Source: Drosophila persimilis
Lineage: Eukaryota > Arthropoda > Insecta > Diptera > Drosophilidae
Length of the DNA stretch: 64,000 nt
Assembly: GCF_003286085.1 (NCBI RefSeq)
Contig: NW_020825289.1
Span: forward strand, 1,922,001-1,986,000
Reading direction: 5' to 3'
Position 1 is the stretch's first letter. Each line of letters opens with the position of its first letter. Made by a program: the position numbers and the translations under genes. Below the pieces are notes generated by a model. The model was not told the DNA's origin. It ran no database searches and saw only the letters and a list, made by a program, of their open reading frames with translations. This document shows, piece by piece, positions 22,201 to 34,200 of this stretch.

Positions 22201-25200
22201 CAGGAGATTGGGCGGAAACCTTAAAAGGTCAAGTTTATGTGTTAGAAGGGAATGGTTTACAGAGTCGAATGCTTTACTAATGTCGGTGTAAATAACATCC
22301 GTCTGTAAGTAACCTTGAAAGCCTTTAATAATGAAAGAGGTAAACTCTAACAAGTTCGTGGTGGTTGATCGCCGCCTTATAAATTCATGCTGAGCTGGAG
22401 ATATAAGTGACTTGCAGAGATGTTGCAAGTGCGGAGTTAAAACCTTCTCAAACATTTTAGGAATAGCGGATAACTTTGCTATACCTCTATAATTTTTTGC
22501 ATCAGACTTGCTACCTTTTTTATGGAGAGGAATAACAAACGATTCCTTCCAGATCGGGGGGAAGCAAGAAGAATCAATGGACAGGGTGAATAGTTTCAGT
22601 AAAGGTCCACATAGAGCCTCGGCGCAGTACCTGAGTACACAACCTGGAACCCCGTCTGGACCCGGTGAAAACACCGGCTTAACTAGTCGAAGATCATGAA
22701 GTAAAGAACATTCATTTAACAAGGGACTGAAAATGCCGTTCAACCTGGGTAAACCGTATGGGTATGGATGACCAGAGTAGCTTTCCTCAGAATAGGTGGT
22801 TTGGAAAAATTGGGCAAAAAGATCGGTAATCGCCTGATCATTATTTTCCGACGTATTACAAAATGATAGCGAGGGTGGGTGTGCGGACGTTCTACGCTTA
22901 CTGTTTACGAAGCAGTAAAACTGTTTAGGGTCCTGAGAAAAACGTATCCTGCATCGAGATAGGTAGTTCTTATAGCATTGAGCATTAAGAACTGAAAAGT
23001 TTGACCGAGCTACTACATAGCGACAGTGAGAAATAGGAGAACGCACTTCTTGAAATTTTGTATAAAGTCTTGATTTTAAGTTTTTTAGACTGGATAACTC
23101 TTTGGTAAACCAATTGGGTTTTCCAGATCTAATCGGACAAGAAAACGGGACACAAGAATCAAACGAGAGGAACATTGTGAGTTGCTGCGGAAACCGCATC
23201 TCTACATTTATACCCGATACTTAGTCAGTATGGCTCTTCTCCGGCAGACGCCGCTAATATTGAACGACATGACAAAGAGTGCCTGCGAAAGAGACAGCAA
23301 ATCAGTCTGAGCGTGTCATCGGTCCCTGCGTAGCCACTGCAAATTGATTTGTTCCTTTTGGCTATAAAAATGATCCGATCTGATTCAGATGCAGCAACTT
23401 GATAGATATGGTCATTCTCTATGATTGTGCGTTTTTAGTTTTCTCGAATCTTTAATATTGTGGATGCAAAAGATTTTCTGCCTTTGTTGGGCCTGAAGGG
23501 GGGGGCGAAATTTTGACAAAAAACATTCAAGGTCCGATATCACAGGAGTGTGGATACCGAATTTGGCTGCTCTAGCTTTTATAGTCTCTGAGATCCTTGA
23601 ACTCATATTTTGCAATTGGCAAAACCGACTATAAAACCTGTGTGTTATAGAGAGCGAGAAAGAATGAAGTGTTTTCTTGGTTCTGACTATAATAATGATA
23701 CGATCCAATTAAGATTTTGCACCTAATATTTTCGACCTCCAAAATATATATCAAAATACAGCCACCCAAAGTTTTCGGTTATTTCGTATTAAAAAAACTC
23801 TTCTTATTTTTCAATGTATAAGAATAAGTTTGTTATACCCGATACTCAAAATGAGTATTGGGGTATATTAGATTTTTGGTTAAAATGGACGTGTGTAACG
23901 TCCAGATTCCGACCCCATAAAGTATATATATTCTTGATCAGCATCAATAGCTATCAGTGCCAAGTGCTCAAAGACTATAAGAGCTAGAGCAACGACATTT
24001 TAAATCCGGACTTCTGTGATATGTCACTGTTACGAGAATATTTCAAAACTTTGCCCCGCCCACTTCCGCCCCCACAAAGGGCGAAAATCTGTCGCATACA
24101 CAATTTTAAAGATACGAGAAAACCAAAAACGCAGAATCGTAGAGAATGACCATATCTTTTCATAACCACGATTAAAGATCAACAATTCAAAAATATTCGA
24201 CGATTCCCTGAAACGTCACGGAACATACATATATACTAGAATTACACAGTTTTAAGTACGCATAAGTCATTGTTCTTTATTAGTTCTAATGTTGATTTTT
24301 AAATATGGATGGAGTTTGTGTGCGTGTGGCTCAAACTCTAGGCAGAGACTGGTTCCAGAGCGACAGAGTTGCTTAGCAAAAAACGAAAGCTGGTTATTTC
24401 TATGGATAAATATTCAATATTGCGGTATTCCGTAGAGCAACATAAAGTCTATGTTCTGCCTGAATACAGTCAAATTGCACATGCAAAACTGATGGGATGG
24501 CCAGAAACAAAAAAAACGTCTAGCGTTAGTAGAAATAAAACGTCTAGACCTGGTGGAACACCCTTTGAAACGGCTCATTAAAAGTTTACCTCGACATCAG
24601 ATTGAGAGTCTGCCGAAAATCGCACATTAATCAGCAATGAGGCTGATTCTAAAATGTTTTTGGATACATCGAAATATTGGAAAATTCCGCAACCTTCGTC
24701 TGCTCTCTACTGCCGCCCTATATTATTTAAATACGCCATAGAATCTTCGGATTAAATAAAGTCAACTGTAATCGATATTAAGAATCAGATTGAAAATATG
24801 GGTCAGGTACAACATAAAATCACGGAAGGAAAAACCATACGTGTCGATTTTGAATTTTTCCTATTTTAATTGATGGATAATTTTTTAACGATCTCACTTT
24901 TACTACATCGACCTCACAATGCGCATTTTATAAAAAAATACAAAAGTACTTAAAAAATTTTGATGATTCTATAATTAAAGAGGAAACCTTAGAATAGAAT
25001 AGAATTTCCCCATTTCATGCAAAAATAAGATGTATGGAGTTTATTCTTAAACTTACATATACCATTACACGAAGCGGAGAATTTTTGGACAACGGCACGC
25101 CAGCCAAGGAAAAACAAAACAATGGAAAAAAAACGAGGGGGAACGTTGTGAGTTGCTGCGGACACCGCAACTCTACAGTTATACCCGATACTAAGTCAGT

Positions 25201-28200
25201 ATGGCTTTCCTCCGGCAGACGCCGCTAATATTAAACGACACGACAAAGAGTGCGTGCGAGAGAGACAGAAAATCAGTCTGAGCGTGATGTCACGTGCTGC
25301 GTAGCCACTGCAAATTGATTTGTTCCTTTTGGCTACAAAAATTATCTGATCTGATCCAGATTCAGCAATCTGATAGATATGGTCGTTATCTATGATTCTG
25401 CGTTTTTAGTTTTCTCGAATCTGCAATATTGTGGATGCAACAGATTTTCGTCCTTTGTGTGGGCGGAAGGGGGTGGGGCGAAATTTTGAGATACACGTTT
25501 TATAGTGAGATCTAAGAGAAGTGCGGATTCCAAATTTGGTTACTCTAGCGTTAATAGTCTTTGAGATTTGTGAATATCCCCAGATTTGCATCCTTTGCGG
25601 GGGCGGAAGGGGGTGTGGCGAAATTTTGAAACAAACTCGTCTCGGTCTGATATATTAGGAGTGTGGATACCAAATTTGGTTGCTCTAGCTTTTATAGTCT
25701 CTGAGATCTAGGCGCTAATGTTTTACTCTAAGCAAAGCCGCCTATGCTACCTGTGTGTTAGAGAGAGACAGGGCGAGAAAAAATGAAATTGTTTTCTTGA
25801 TGCTGGCTATAATAGTAATACGATCCAATTCAGATTCTGCAGTCTAAAAGATATGGTCATTCTCTACGATTCTGCGTTTTTTGTTTTCTCGTATCTTTAA
25901 AATTGTGGATGCCACAGATTTTCGCCCTTTGTGGGGGCGGAAGTGGGCGGGGCAAAGTTTTGAAATATTTTTGTAGCAGTGACATATCACAGAAGTCTGG
26001 ATCCAAAACATCGTTGCTCTAGCTCTTATAGTCTTTGAGCATTAGGCGCTGAAGGGGACGGACAGACGGACAGACGGACGGACGGACAGACGGACAGACA
26101 GACATGGCTCAATCGACTCGGCTATTGATGCTGATCAAGAATATATATACTTTATGGGGTCGGAAACGATTCCTTCTGGACGTTAAACACATCCACTTTT
26201 ACCACAAATCTAATATACCCCAATACTCATTTTGAGTATCGGGTATAATTATTCAAGATAAATTCGTTGACAAACTATTAGTGAAGGTGGGCTGCCCCAA
26301 GCAGCCCACCAGCCATGTAAACGCATCACATTCATACTTTTAGAAAAACGAAATTACTGCAGAAGTAACTGGGGTGGATTTTATCAAAAGATTGGGTGTC
26401 ATGTTGCAGTACTTGCTGCGACTCAATACTTTCCCGTTCGTTTATTTTGTTATCTGAAACGAAACTGGGTGGAATTGGGTGGTCGACACTTAGTCGGAAA
26501 TCATATTGTGGGAGGAAGTGCAGAAAATAGACTTTTAATGATGTTTACTCCAATTTATTATATTTTACATTTATTCGAATTTAATATGCCACACAAGATT
26601 ACCGATATACCGGTAAAATTTAAAATACACAAATTCAATTTATTCAGCCAGGCTCCGTGTTCACAAAAGTTTTAAGATTTACTTTTGAATACACATCAAT
26701 TAGGGCTCCCGTTTTCACATTCCGCAAGATTTATTCGTTTTCAAAACGAAAAAATTTTCATTGACGAAATGAAAAGTAAACGAAACGAACCTTAATTACA
26801 AAAGGAAAAAAATAGATGACTTATTATGATGCATTAACATAATCTTGACACTTATATCAGGGTAATTAAACTTTAATAATTTTATTTTAACCCAAACTCA
26901 AATTTCTCGGCAAAAATTGGCCAGGGCAACAAAAACAACACCTTGAAACGAAAATGAAACGTTTTGACTGAAAGCGTAATCCGCAAAAGTAAGTGAAAAA
27001 TGGAGCCTGCCTGATTTTGAAATTATGGGGTATTTTTACGAGTAACTAGTGTGATCGTGAAAAGATCTATTGCATTAATAATGTGCGTATTTCGGGATGT
27101 CGACCGTCCTGCAATGGTAGAAAATTCCTTTGCCTCAGTCTCCTTTTTATATGTACCATATACTATGATAATCATCTAATTTTAGATTTTTGTATTTTTT
27201 TTAAGGCCGTCATTAAAAAAACTCGAATAACTTGCAAGTGTCATGGAGTCTCTGGATCATGCAGTTTAATTACCTGCTGGCAGCAATTATCATCTATAAG
27301 AGAAATTGGTAAGTTATGCTCTAAAAATAAAATAGTGACATGATATGACGGTCATCTAAGGATCATGTAGACGTATACGGTCGTATGGCCCTAAGTGTTT
27401 TTTTGCGAAGTGAACTATCTTCTTATATCCCTTGATATAGGCAAATTCCAATGATGCTGCTCTTGTCATGACGAAAAATTCCGCCTGGAATATGTTAAGT
27501 AGGCTGCTGTTTAAGATTCTGGCCTAATTATGACAAAACAAACTTTAGTTGTTGAAAATGGTTTTATTGGTTTTAAAAATATTCGCAAAGAATTCATATT
27601 CACCATTTTCAAATGTTTAAAACTCTTATCGCACAACTTTCACCATCAGAAAGATGTATCTCTAAAACAAGACTTCATCAGCTTCTGTCGGCGTCAAAAT
27701 ACGTTGACAATTCAATTTTTTTTTTTTTGCTTAAAAAAGTTTTTGTTAATTGTGATAAAATGTTTTTGAAGCAGATGTCCTTTTGATTCGATACATTGGG
27801 TGGTTAAAAAATCTATCTATATGAGTGGTTTGATGTGGAAGAGCTTGGACTGTGATAGTAAAGACCACTCTTTTATGTTGGTTTTTCTTGATATTATCAA
27901 AAACCTTCCGGACAAAAAAATTGTTACTGACCACTCAGAATCGGTCTTCGTACTTTTCTCTATCGAAAAAGTAGCAGCAGTAGTTGTTTAACAGTTTTCG
28001 AACAAAGAGGCAAACAGTTTATTTGCATTTGGCTCTTTGTTTCAGACTTAAATTCTTATATCCTTGATATTGCACCTGTGTAGATATAAAACGCAGTTTT
28101 TGAAGAACCACGATCGCATTTTTTGACTATTTTCTTAAACCAATCGACACGAGCCTCTTTTCGACCGATTTTTAAATTGTGTGTGATCCAAGGCGAACAC

Positions 28201-31200
28201 ACCTTTTTTTTACTACGATGTGATCATGAAAAATCTTATGGACGTCATACTAATGCTTAAGGATGTTTCAATCTTATGCTGACATGACGATCTTCCCCAA
28301 TTATTTCTGTGTTAACTAATTTTTATTTATTTATTTTTATACCCGATACTCAAAATGAGTATTGGGGTATATTAGATTTGTGGTAAAAGTGGATGTGTGT
28401 AACGTCCAGAAGGAATCGTTTCCGACCCCATAAAGTATATATATTCTTGATCAGCATCAATAGCCGAGTCGATTGAGCCATGTCTGTCTGTCCGTCCGTC
28501 CGTCTGTCCGTCCCTATTAGCGCCTAGTGCTCAAAGACTATACGAGCTAGAGCAACGATGTTTTGGATCCAGACTTCTGTGATATGTCACTGCTACAAGA
28601 ATATTTCAAAACTTTGCCCCGCCCACTTCCGCCCCCACAAAGGGCGAAAATCTGTGGCATTACAATTTCGACGATACGAGAAAACTAAAAACGCAAAATC
28701 GTAGAAGATGACTATATCTTTTAGAGTGCAAAATCTGAACCAGATCGTATAATTATTATAGCCAGAATCAAGAAAACAATTTCATTCTATCTCGCTCTGT
28801 CTCTCTTTAACACACAGGTTTCATGGTCGGTTTTGCCAATTGCAAAATATGAGTTCAAGGATCTCAGAACCCATAAGAGCTAGAGCAACAAAATTTGGTA
28901 TCCACACTCCTGTGATATCGGACCTTGACCGTTTTGTGTCAAAATTTCGCCACACCCCCTTCCGCCCCCGCAAATGACGAAAATCTGGGGCACCCACAAA
29001 TCTCAGAGACTATTAACGCTAGAGTAACCAAATTTAGTATCCGCACTCCTGTTAGATCTCACTATAAAACGTATATCTCAAAATTTCGCCCCACCCCCTT
29101 CCGCCCACACAGAGGACGAAAATCTGTTGCATCCACAATATTGCAGATTCGAGAAAACTAAAAAGGCAGAATCATAGATAACGACCATATCTATCAGATT
29201 GCTGAATCTGGATCAGATCAGATAATTTTTATAGCCAAAAGGAACAAATCAATTTGCAGTGGCTATGCAGCGCCCGACTTCACGCTCAGACTGATTTGCT
29301 GTCTCTCTCGCACGCACTCTTTGTCGTGTCGTTTAATATTAGCGGCGTCTGCCGGAGTATACTGACTAATTATCGGGTATAAATGTAGAGTTGTAGAGTA
29401 GAGAACTCACAACGTTCCCCCTCCTTTTTTATAAGATGTACTTCTTTTTGTACGTTAATCGATTTTAGACGCGATCGTACAAGAAAACGGTATATGTAAG
29501 CTTATCCCAGAAAATATCATACTTCTTACTACAGTGTTAAATTTTGAAAGTTTTTTTACTTCAGCTTCAGTAGAAAACAAAATTTAATTTTATTTTTTCT
29601 GCATATTTAAAAGATAAAATATGCTGGTGGTGGAAATTTTGGCCGTCTAAACAGTCTGATCTCGAAACGAATGGGCCTGTCTTGGTCATGTCTGGCTTGT
29701 CGGGAGATTGTCGGGGCCGAAATGCGCTCTTTCATGAGACAGACTCGAACTGGGTTTCAGGATGTCCGGAAAAAATTCGTGGCTCTCAACGAGAAATTTT
29801 TAGCTCTAGAATCGCAATTTACATTTTAATTTACATTGAAACATAATCGCAACATACACTCCCCGACACTTGAATACGACATACTAAATTGTACACTTTA
29901 GGCACCAATATTTTCGGGCACAAGCCAAAGAAAACGGTGAAAAAAAACATGTTTTATTATTTTAGCACTAGCTTAAAGTACAGTTTTAGATTTTTAAATC
30001 GAGTTTTAGTCGTGATTTTTAGTTGCGGCTCGCAGATGAGATCTCATAGAGGTCTCGGAAGTAGCAATTTTGGTTCGGTTTTTAATGTTTTTGCCATAAT
30101 TTGACCCGTTCTTTATGAAATCACTCAGAACACACCTAGTTTAACCAATTTCATCACTTATTTTCATTATTGATGGACCTACTTCCTTCGAGGCTTTTAT
30201 AGTGGAGTTTTCGTCCTTTGAAAAGGACTTACCATAACCCAAATTTTTTTCTCGTAATAATGACACCCTAATTGATTTTTGAGAATTTATTCAATGTCCG
30301 GTCGCGACCACATCCAAAATAAAAAATTTTTCAATGTGAATGTCGTATTCAAGTGTCGCATTTTTTGGGAGCGGAAATTTGAGTTATGTCAATTAAATTT
30401 TTTTCCTCAATCTACTTTGATGAATATTGCTATTATTTTTTTTAATTTATGCTAAATTGAATAGAGATTTGAGGAAAATTCAAATTCACCGTTTTCTTTG
30501 GCTTGTGCCCGAAAATAATGGTGCCTAAAGTGTACATTTTAGTATGTCGTATTCAAGTGTCGGGGAGTGTACCATCTTTTAAAAATCTTCTCCCTGATTC
30601 TTTACTATCTAAATCTCTTGACCCGTCAAAATGGACTGACTATACAATTATGCATAAGTTTCTTCATAAAGATTCGAAATCGAGTCCCAGAATTACCAAA
30701 CCTTCTGCTCCAAAAAACTAATTAACCATTTTTGTATTCACTATCAGAACGTTCGCAGTTTGTTGGGCAAATTGCGTCAAATTCATACAAATAGTGCGTC
30801 TTTTGATTTCGACCCCATAGCTTTTACCGAAACCTGGCTTAACTCTTTTGTCAATAATCATCAAATTTTTATTGACAATTACACTATTTATAGAATGGAC
30901 CGCCCATCTTTCGCTGGTGGGGTTCTGGTTGCAGTAAAATCTGATTTCTCATCTGAGTTATTCCCATTCAATAACATCCATAGAATTGAATTTGTTGCAG
31001 TCAAAATTCGTGTTGGTTCGGTATTTTTCTATTTAACCTGCTCCTACATTCCTCCCAGGTCTGATGCTGAGGTTTACTTTAACCACCTCTCAGAAATTAA
31101 TACTATCGTATCCGCATTACGTTGCAATGGTCAAACTATTGTTATGGGGGACCAATCTACCATTTGTTTCTTGGGTGCCTTGCGACGACGCTAACCGGCT

Positions 31201-34200
31201 GCTTCTCAATTGCCACAATGATTTTATTCATGGGCTTATCAATTTTTCCTTGTTTAAATTAATGGTGTTAAAAACATTAGGGACAGTCTTTTTGGCCTCA
31301 TGTTTCCTGAAGATCCTTACCATCCAACTCTGCCGATATCCTTTGGTGTACCCGATCTGATGGTGCTGACAGTTGCATGGCTCCTTGCCGCATAAAGTGG
31401 TTTCGAAAAACCATTTGTTTAAACACGGAGCGTTTTCCGCATTAATGTTTATTCACGGATGAGGGCGTGTTAGTTTTTAGTAAACGAATAAAATTTGATG
31501 TATGCGTTTAAGCGTTAGGCAATAACAATTTATTACAAATTATAGTGCTTAATCACTGAGCATAAGAGAGACTTTACTGTGTAAGGTAGCGATCTTGGCT
31601 GGGGTACATATCTCAATCTACTCCAGGGTCGAAATTACAGCAATATTTATAATTTGACGGGGCTCAGAATTTCGGACTGACGAAGGCAGTCTCGCAGACG
31701 GGAGCGATCGTGGTGAAGGAGAACCGTACGGGGCGTGTCAGCCGGTTTCACCAAGAACGCTTAGGCAATCGCCGGATAGCGCTTTCAGGATCTTATCAGG
31801 CTCAGAATTACTACGAAGGTCTTTGCTATGCGGAGATACTGACAAGTATCGCCGAGAGTACTTACGGGACCCTGTCGGTCTACTGGGATCATACATGGCG
31901 CCAACAGCTGTCACCGAGAGCGCCTAGGCCTAGGCCTAGCACCGTAGACTGCACTTGGCCTAGTTTCCATCGTAGCGGTGGCAGTTTGTCCTCATGGATG
32001 ATGTGGTCATCCATCCGTGCCCTCGGTGAGGTTCGTTGAGGGTGCTGTCCACTTCGTGCGCGATCGCAATTCGTTGACATAGTCAACAGACCATTTCTTC
32101 CAAAAACGTTGCTTGACGTCCGTAATCGCATCGTAGCGGTCCATATTTGACATATTGATATTCTCGAGAGACCTCTCAGGTAGTGATCGCACTAGTGCGA
32201 TCTATAGTGAGAGTGCTATAGTCATTTGGGTCTGACGAAAGCGGCGGTTCTATACAAATTTGGACTAGGCAGCAGCAACGGATGTTTTTGACCGTCTGGT
32301 ACTTATGAAGTAAACGGATGTCCTCTGCAAAATGAGTTTGTTGAATGTTCCAAATAACGCAATGTAAAGCAAAGCGAAGTTCATCTGGCGTCGTTGCGGT
32401 TGTGGTAAATGTCGATTGATTCCGACATCTCCTTATGACCCAAACCATCCAAGCAATGAGACGAAGACTGTGAGAGTTCGAGTTGATATTATCGACGATG
32501 TTGAGGATATTATTTGTCTCCTGTACGGCAGCGAACAAACTTTTCCGTTTCTCCGAGTTAACCACGTCCATGTCAACATCAAGTTTTCCACCGGTGGCGG
32601 GCCAGTTTAGCTAATCCTCAAAAACCATGGAGACTTGATACAGCCTCGTGACAATATCAACAGGGTTTTGATGTGTGGCACTTAGCGCCATTTTCCATCA
32701 GAAGTTAAATCCTGAATATCGGACACTTTATTTCCAACAAAGGTCGATAAGGTGACTGAGTGTTGTTACAGCCAATGCAATACGAGCTGTGAGTCGCTCC
32801 AAAAATAAGATGTAATAGTGTGTTTACTGAATATGGCCTTGATTTTGTTATAAAACTGAGAAAGTAGATGTGCACCGCATAGTTCAAGCTTCGGCAGAGA
32901 CTGTTTCTTCACTGGTGCTACTGACTTAGAAGTGAACAATTTCACTTTGACCTGTCGAAGCGAATTCTCCGTGCTCCAGGTTAGGTTAGGTTGACTCGGA
33001 CGGCCCTCAGCGGAGCCCCACATAGGCCAATATGGCCCTTAGTTGTCCGGATAGGAGAGTAATGAACCGTCCCTGCAGTGTTTAGGGGATTTTATACTCC
33101 TTTAAAAAAATCGAGGTATTTTTCGCATAGGACAGTAGTTGCTTTGGCGGCCTCTTGGAGGCATCTTCCAGTAATGCCAGCACCGGTGCGCCCAGGAATT
33201 TCCTTCTTGCCCTTAAGAGAGGGTTCTAGGGTTTCGGTTGCCTCCTACAACTGTCTCTGTTGGTGAGGCCTAGTTTTGTTGCATGTGCGGCAGCCAGACT
33301 GTGACCTGTTAGTATTCCCACTAACAATCTACAGTCCTTTCGTGGTAGGTGCAGTAGGTAGTGGCTGAGTTTCTCGTTGCGTTATTTAAAAATGATTTTC
33401 AAGGTTCTGCAGGGGGTGGTACTCCTCTAATTGCCGCTTGGCTGTCGACGAATAGATTGACCGCATCGTGTGCTCGCTCTATAATCTGAGCGACCTCTGC
33501 TGCTTTCCTGATGGCGAAAACTTCCGCCTGAAATATGCTGCATCGGTCCGGTAGCTGATACGACAGCCTTATCTCAGGGTCAGGGTCCGTCCATCTTGGA
33601 ACCATTCTTATATATGTTAAGGTGTTTAACTTGGTAACTTCCCTTTTTCCAGTCTTCGGGTCCCAGAGATGAGATAGTTTTGATGTAGAGGCAAGTTTGG
33701 GGGATCATGTAATCATGTAATCAGTGGATCTGGTCATGTCCCTGCCAACTGAACTGTGCCCTTATCCTTGTGGCGACATATTCCCTGATGCGATTAGGCG
33801 CTGTGCTGCCTTTCTCGGAACCTTGTACCTCTTGGTAAAGAGGATGAGGTCCTTCTTGTCCGCGTTGATACTGAGTCCTACCTCTTCTGCCCACTCACGT
33901 ATCTTCCTGAGTGCACGTTCCATTAAGGAGCTGAGGGTCGATGGACATACACCCGTAATAAGTATGCTTATGTCATCTGCATAAGCTGTTAGTTTTGGGG
34001 TCTTCCTTTCAAATCTTTTGAAGAGGTCGTCGACCACCAGATTCCACAGTAGTGGCGACAGGACTTCCTTTTACAATGGAAGCGGTGTCCCACTCCGATT
34101 GCACCCGCCTACAACTTAGGAGGTTCTTGATCCAAAGGTTGATTGCTGGGTGTATGTTATTCGCTTCTAGGCGAATTGTTATTGCGGTTGTGGCCACGTT

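Larger units (their letters stand above)
4223..27205 (+). other. Wnt5 intron of 22,983 bp, packed with transposon remains
   Basis: GTATGT at the 5' end and a T-rich tract plus AAG at the 3' end bound this intron. It contains, in order, a GC-rich block, BEL/Pao (-), CR1 (-), a TIR element, BEL (+) with a nested DINE-1, an LTR fragment, LOA (-), an errantivirus (+), BEL gag (+), CR1 (-), several DINE-1 copies and a second TIR element. Little looks like original intron sequence. Confidence 0.85.

Noticed and set aside
27083..27343. 86-residue frame with its own Met
   Set aside because: The Wnt part begins only at the acceptor before 27206; the N-terminal stretch is intron.
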